DNA from: Candidatus Methanocomedens sp.
GTDB lineage: Archaea > Halobacteriota > Methanosarcinia > Methanosarcinales > Methanocomedenaceae
NCBI GenBank assembly: GCA_013374385.1
Contig: QBUR01000127.1
Span: 1 to 6,380 of the forward strand
Length of the DNA stretch: 6,380 nucleotides
Direction of reading: 5' to 3'
Program-made: the position numbers and the translations under genes
Notes under the pieces: model-generated
Told to the model about the DNA's origin: nothing
What the model saw: the letters and a program-made list of their open reading frames with translations, nothing else
Database searches by the model: none
In this document: piece after piece, positions 4,610 to 6,380 of the stretch
How the letters are laid out: the number at the start of each line of letters is the position of its first letter
Numbering within the stretch: position 1 is the stretch's first letter

Positions 4610-6181
4610 ATGAAAGTTCTGGTTAGTGATTCCCTTTCTGATAAGGGTATTGAGATATTGAAAAAGGAAGTTGATGTTGACATTAAGACAGGTATGAGCC
4701 CTGATGAACTGAAGAACTGTATCGGGGAGTATGATGCCCTGATAGTAAGGAGCCAGACCCAGGTGACATCGGATGTCATTGAGGCAGCTGCAAACCTGAA
4801 GATTATCGGACGTGCCGGTGTGGGCGTAGATAACATAGATGTAGAAGCCGCCACCCAACACGGCATTATTGTAATAAATGCTCCAGAAGGCAACATGATA
4901 TCGGCTGCCGAGCATACCATTGCCATGATGATGTCACTTTCAAGGAACATCCCGCAGGCAAACCAATCCCTCAAATCAGGAAAATGGGACCGCAAGACAT
5001 TCACTGGTGTTGAGGTAAGGGGTAAGACACTGGGTGTCATTGGATTGGGGCGGATTGGTGCCGAAGTGGCTGCACGTGCCCAGGGTATGAAGATGAACAT
5101 CCTGGCTTATGATCCCTTTATTAGTGAAGAGCGGGCCGGGGAACTGGGCGTTACGCTCACCACTGTAGATGATATTGTGTTAAATTCTGACTACATCACC
5201 GTACACACGCCACTCACCAAAGATACAAAGAACCTCATAGACAAAGAACAATTTGAAAAGGCCAAAACCGGGCTCCGTATCATTAACTGTGCCCGTGGCG
5301 GTATAATCAACGAGGAAGCCCTGGCCGAGGCCGTTGCCAGCGGTAAAGTTGCAGGTGCTGCCATTGATGTATTTGTCAACGAGCCACCCCTTGGGTCACC
5401 TCTGATTGAGCAGGACAATATCATAGTCACCCCACACCTGGGGGCTTCTACACAGGAGGCACAAATTAACGTAGCAGTAGCTGTGGCAGAACAGATTATT
5501 AACTTAAGTAAAGGATTGCCTGTCCAGAACGCCATCAATATGCCTTATGTGAAGCAGGAGGTAATGAAAGTACTTCAGCCTTACCTGCCTCTGGCTGAGA
5601 AGATAGGTAGACTGGCTGCGCAGTTAATGGAAAATAAATACGAGCGCATCGAGTTGTCCTACAGCGGCGAGATTGCAGAAAGGGATACCGGGCCAGTGAC
5701 CGTAGCTGCCCTAAAAGGGGTGCTGGAATTTGCCATGGGGTCATCAGTGAATTATATTAATGCGCCGGTCATCGCCAAGGAGCGCAAGATAAAAGTAATT
5801 GAATCAAAGTCCAAGACATCTGAGAGTTATGCCAACCTGGTGATGCTGCGCCTTTTCAACAATGGTGATGTGAAGACCGTAGCTGGAACCATGGTCGGGA
5901 CCAATCCCAGGATCGTGCAGATAAATGAGTACAGCATAGATGTGCTGCCATCCGGACACATGCTGGTAGCATTGCATGAAGACCACCCTAACATTATCGG
6001 ACCGTGCTGTATTGTGTTGGGTAAATATGATATCAACATTGCAGGCATGCAGGTTGGGCGCATCAAGGCAGGCGGTACAGCTATTATGGTGCTCAATGTA
6101 GATTCTGAGGTCAATGAGAATATCCTGGATGAAATTCGGGGTGTAAAAGGTATTATCGATACGAAGATGGTATACCTTTAA
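4610..6181 (+). CDS. serA: D-3-phosphoglycerate dehydrogenase, long form with ACT domain
   Basis: SerA oxidises 3-phosphoglycerate to 3-phosphohydroxypyruvate with NAD, the first step of serine synthesis in the cytosol. The 523-residue length and layout match the long type: catalytic N-terminal part (about 1-98), NAD-binding domain (about 99-290), return to the catalytic domain, an intervening regulatory domain (about 315-450) and a C-terminal ACT domain (about 451-523). Motifs: VRSQTQVT at 47-54, GRAGVGVDNID at 68-78, the dinucleotide fold GLGRIG at 145-150 with Asp168 after the second strand, NCARGG with catalytic Arg229, DVFVNEPP with Glu258, and TPHLGAST with His276. The start is fixed by a strong Shine-Dalgarno. 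ACT domains in this family bind serine for feedback inhibition; here the loop reads DHPNIIGPCCIVLG (459-471), with Asn461 where Gly is common and two adjacent cysteines, so serine control may differ. It has its own upstream region, 96 bases after argJ, and is probably a separate transcript. Confidence 0.97.
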   Translation: MKVLVSDSLSDKGIEILKKEVDVDIKTGMSPDELKNCIGEYDALIVRSQTQVTSDVIEAAANLKIIGRAGVGVDNIDVEAATQHGIIVINAPEGNMISAAEHTIAMMMSLSRNIPQANQSLKSGKWDRKTFTGVEVRGKTLGVIGLGRIGAEVAARAQGMKMNILAYDPFISEERAGELGVTLTTVDDIVLNSDYITVHTPLTKDTKNLIDKEQFEKAKTGLRIINCARGGIINEEALAEAVASGKVAGAAIDVFVNEPPLGSPLIEQDNIIVTPHLGASTQEAQINVAVAVAEQIINLSKGLPVQNAINMPYVKQEVMKVLQPYLPLAEKIGRLAAQLMENKYERIELSYSGEIAERDTGPVTVAALKGVLEFAMGSSVNYINAPVIAKERKIKVIESKSKTSESYANLVMLRLFNNGDVKTVAGTMVGTNPRIVQINEYSIDVLPSGHMLVALHEDHPNIIGPCCIVLGKYDINIAGMQVGRIKAGGTAIMVLNVDSEVNENILDEIRGVKGIIDTKMVYL

Positions 6182-6232
6182 GTTATACTATTCAAAAATT
6201 ATAAGTAGTTTAAAAGACTATAGGTAGTTATT
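6182..6232 (+). promoter_or_regulatory. AT-rich upstream region with a near-exact direct repeat
   Basis: This 51-base spacer between serA and the DUF1699-like gene is strongly AT-rich. ATAAGTAGTT (6201-6210) recurs as ATAGGTAGTT (6220-6229), 19 bases apart start to start, with one mismatch. ATTATAAG (6199-6206) is a possible TATA-like element about 30 bases before the ATG at 6233. Together these look like a small promoter with a possible tandem regulator site, but no element is strong enough to be certain. I see no clear T-run terminator for serA. Confidence 0.3.
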
Positions 6233-6380
6233 ATGGAAGTATTATTTCGAGTAGTGGCTTCTGAAAAAGATGTGGAAGAGATAACATCCAAAGATGATAA
6301 TATCCATTTCTGTTTCAGACCCTCAGAAAAGGATATATTCAATATAATCCGTAAAAATCCGAAAATCAAAATGATTCAGC
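6233..6380 (+). CDS. DUF1699-like protein, partial (3' end outside window)
   Basis: The first 49 codons of a gene that runs off the right edge. The product starts MEVLFRVVASEKDVEEI and continues with NIHFCFRPSEKDIFNIIR and NPKIKMIQ. I recognise the pattern of DUF1699, a short archaeal family of unknown function found mainly in Methanosarcinales, whose members have a similar VVSSKEEI opening, an HLAFRPSNKDI-type block and a CPKIEVIQ-type block. The match is from memory of the family, not a search. ATG at 6233 is the natural start because the beta-strand-like opening follows it directly; only a weak GGTAG precedes it. Codon usage is more AT-rich than in serA. No catalytic motif is visible in the part present. 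Function is unknown. Confidence 0.7.
   Translation, partial: MEVLFRVVASEKDVEEITSKDDNIHFCFRPSEKDIFNIIRKNPKIKMIQ

Noticed and set aside
4558..5100. 180-codon minus-strand frame opposite the start of serA
   Set aside because: It is antisense to conserved SerA domains, and no ribosome site or family match is visible.

Overview
The window reads as ordinary chromosomal DNA from a methanogen-type euryarchaeon, probably Methanosarcinales or an ANME-2/Methanoperedens-like relative. This is inferred from protein families, not from a search. Three things point there: an archaeal-type 4-phosphopantoate--beta-alanine ligase (the archaeal CoA route), a C-terminal partial gene product resembling the archaeal DUF1699 family, and AT-rich TATA-like boxes at archaeal spacing before several start codons. 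I see no tRNA, rRNA, CRISPR, insertion sequence or phage gene.

Left part, minus strand (1-1806). Two genes lie in tandem, both read leftward: a DEDDy-type predicted exonuclease (1767-1003, possible upstream start at 1806) and the phosphopantoate--beta-alanine ligase (744-16). The 258-base gap between them holds a possible 34-residue ORF (921-817) and two small palindromic elements next to TATA-like sequences.

Middle, plus strand (1837-4513). A compact three-gene unit, argC - CBS-domain protein - argJ, has gaps of 12 and 13 bases. ArgC and ArgJ act in the acetylated (cyclic) branch of arginine/ornithine synthesis. The small two-CBS protein between them is a candidate nucleotide-sensing regulator. 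argB, argD and argF are not in the window. The unit and the exonuclease gene diverge from a 69-base interval with a single central TATA-like box that could serve either direction.

Right part, plus strand (4514-6380). After a 96-base gap carrying a perfect 9-bp inverted repeat and a strong Shine-Dalgarno comes serA (3-phosphoglycerate dehydrogenase, long form with a C-terminal ACT domain). After 51 AT-rich bases the window ends inside the DUF1699-like gene.

The genes are mostly housekeeping: CoA, arginine and serine synthesis plus a nuclease. I did not find a clearly new biological system. The points most worth a second look are regulatory (the inverted repeat before serA, the shared divergent promoter, a 10-mer shared by the argC and serA upstream regions), the CBS gene inside the arginine unit, the unannotated 34-residue ORF, and a few residue changes in otherwise canonical enzymes.
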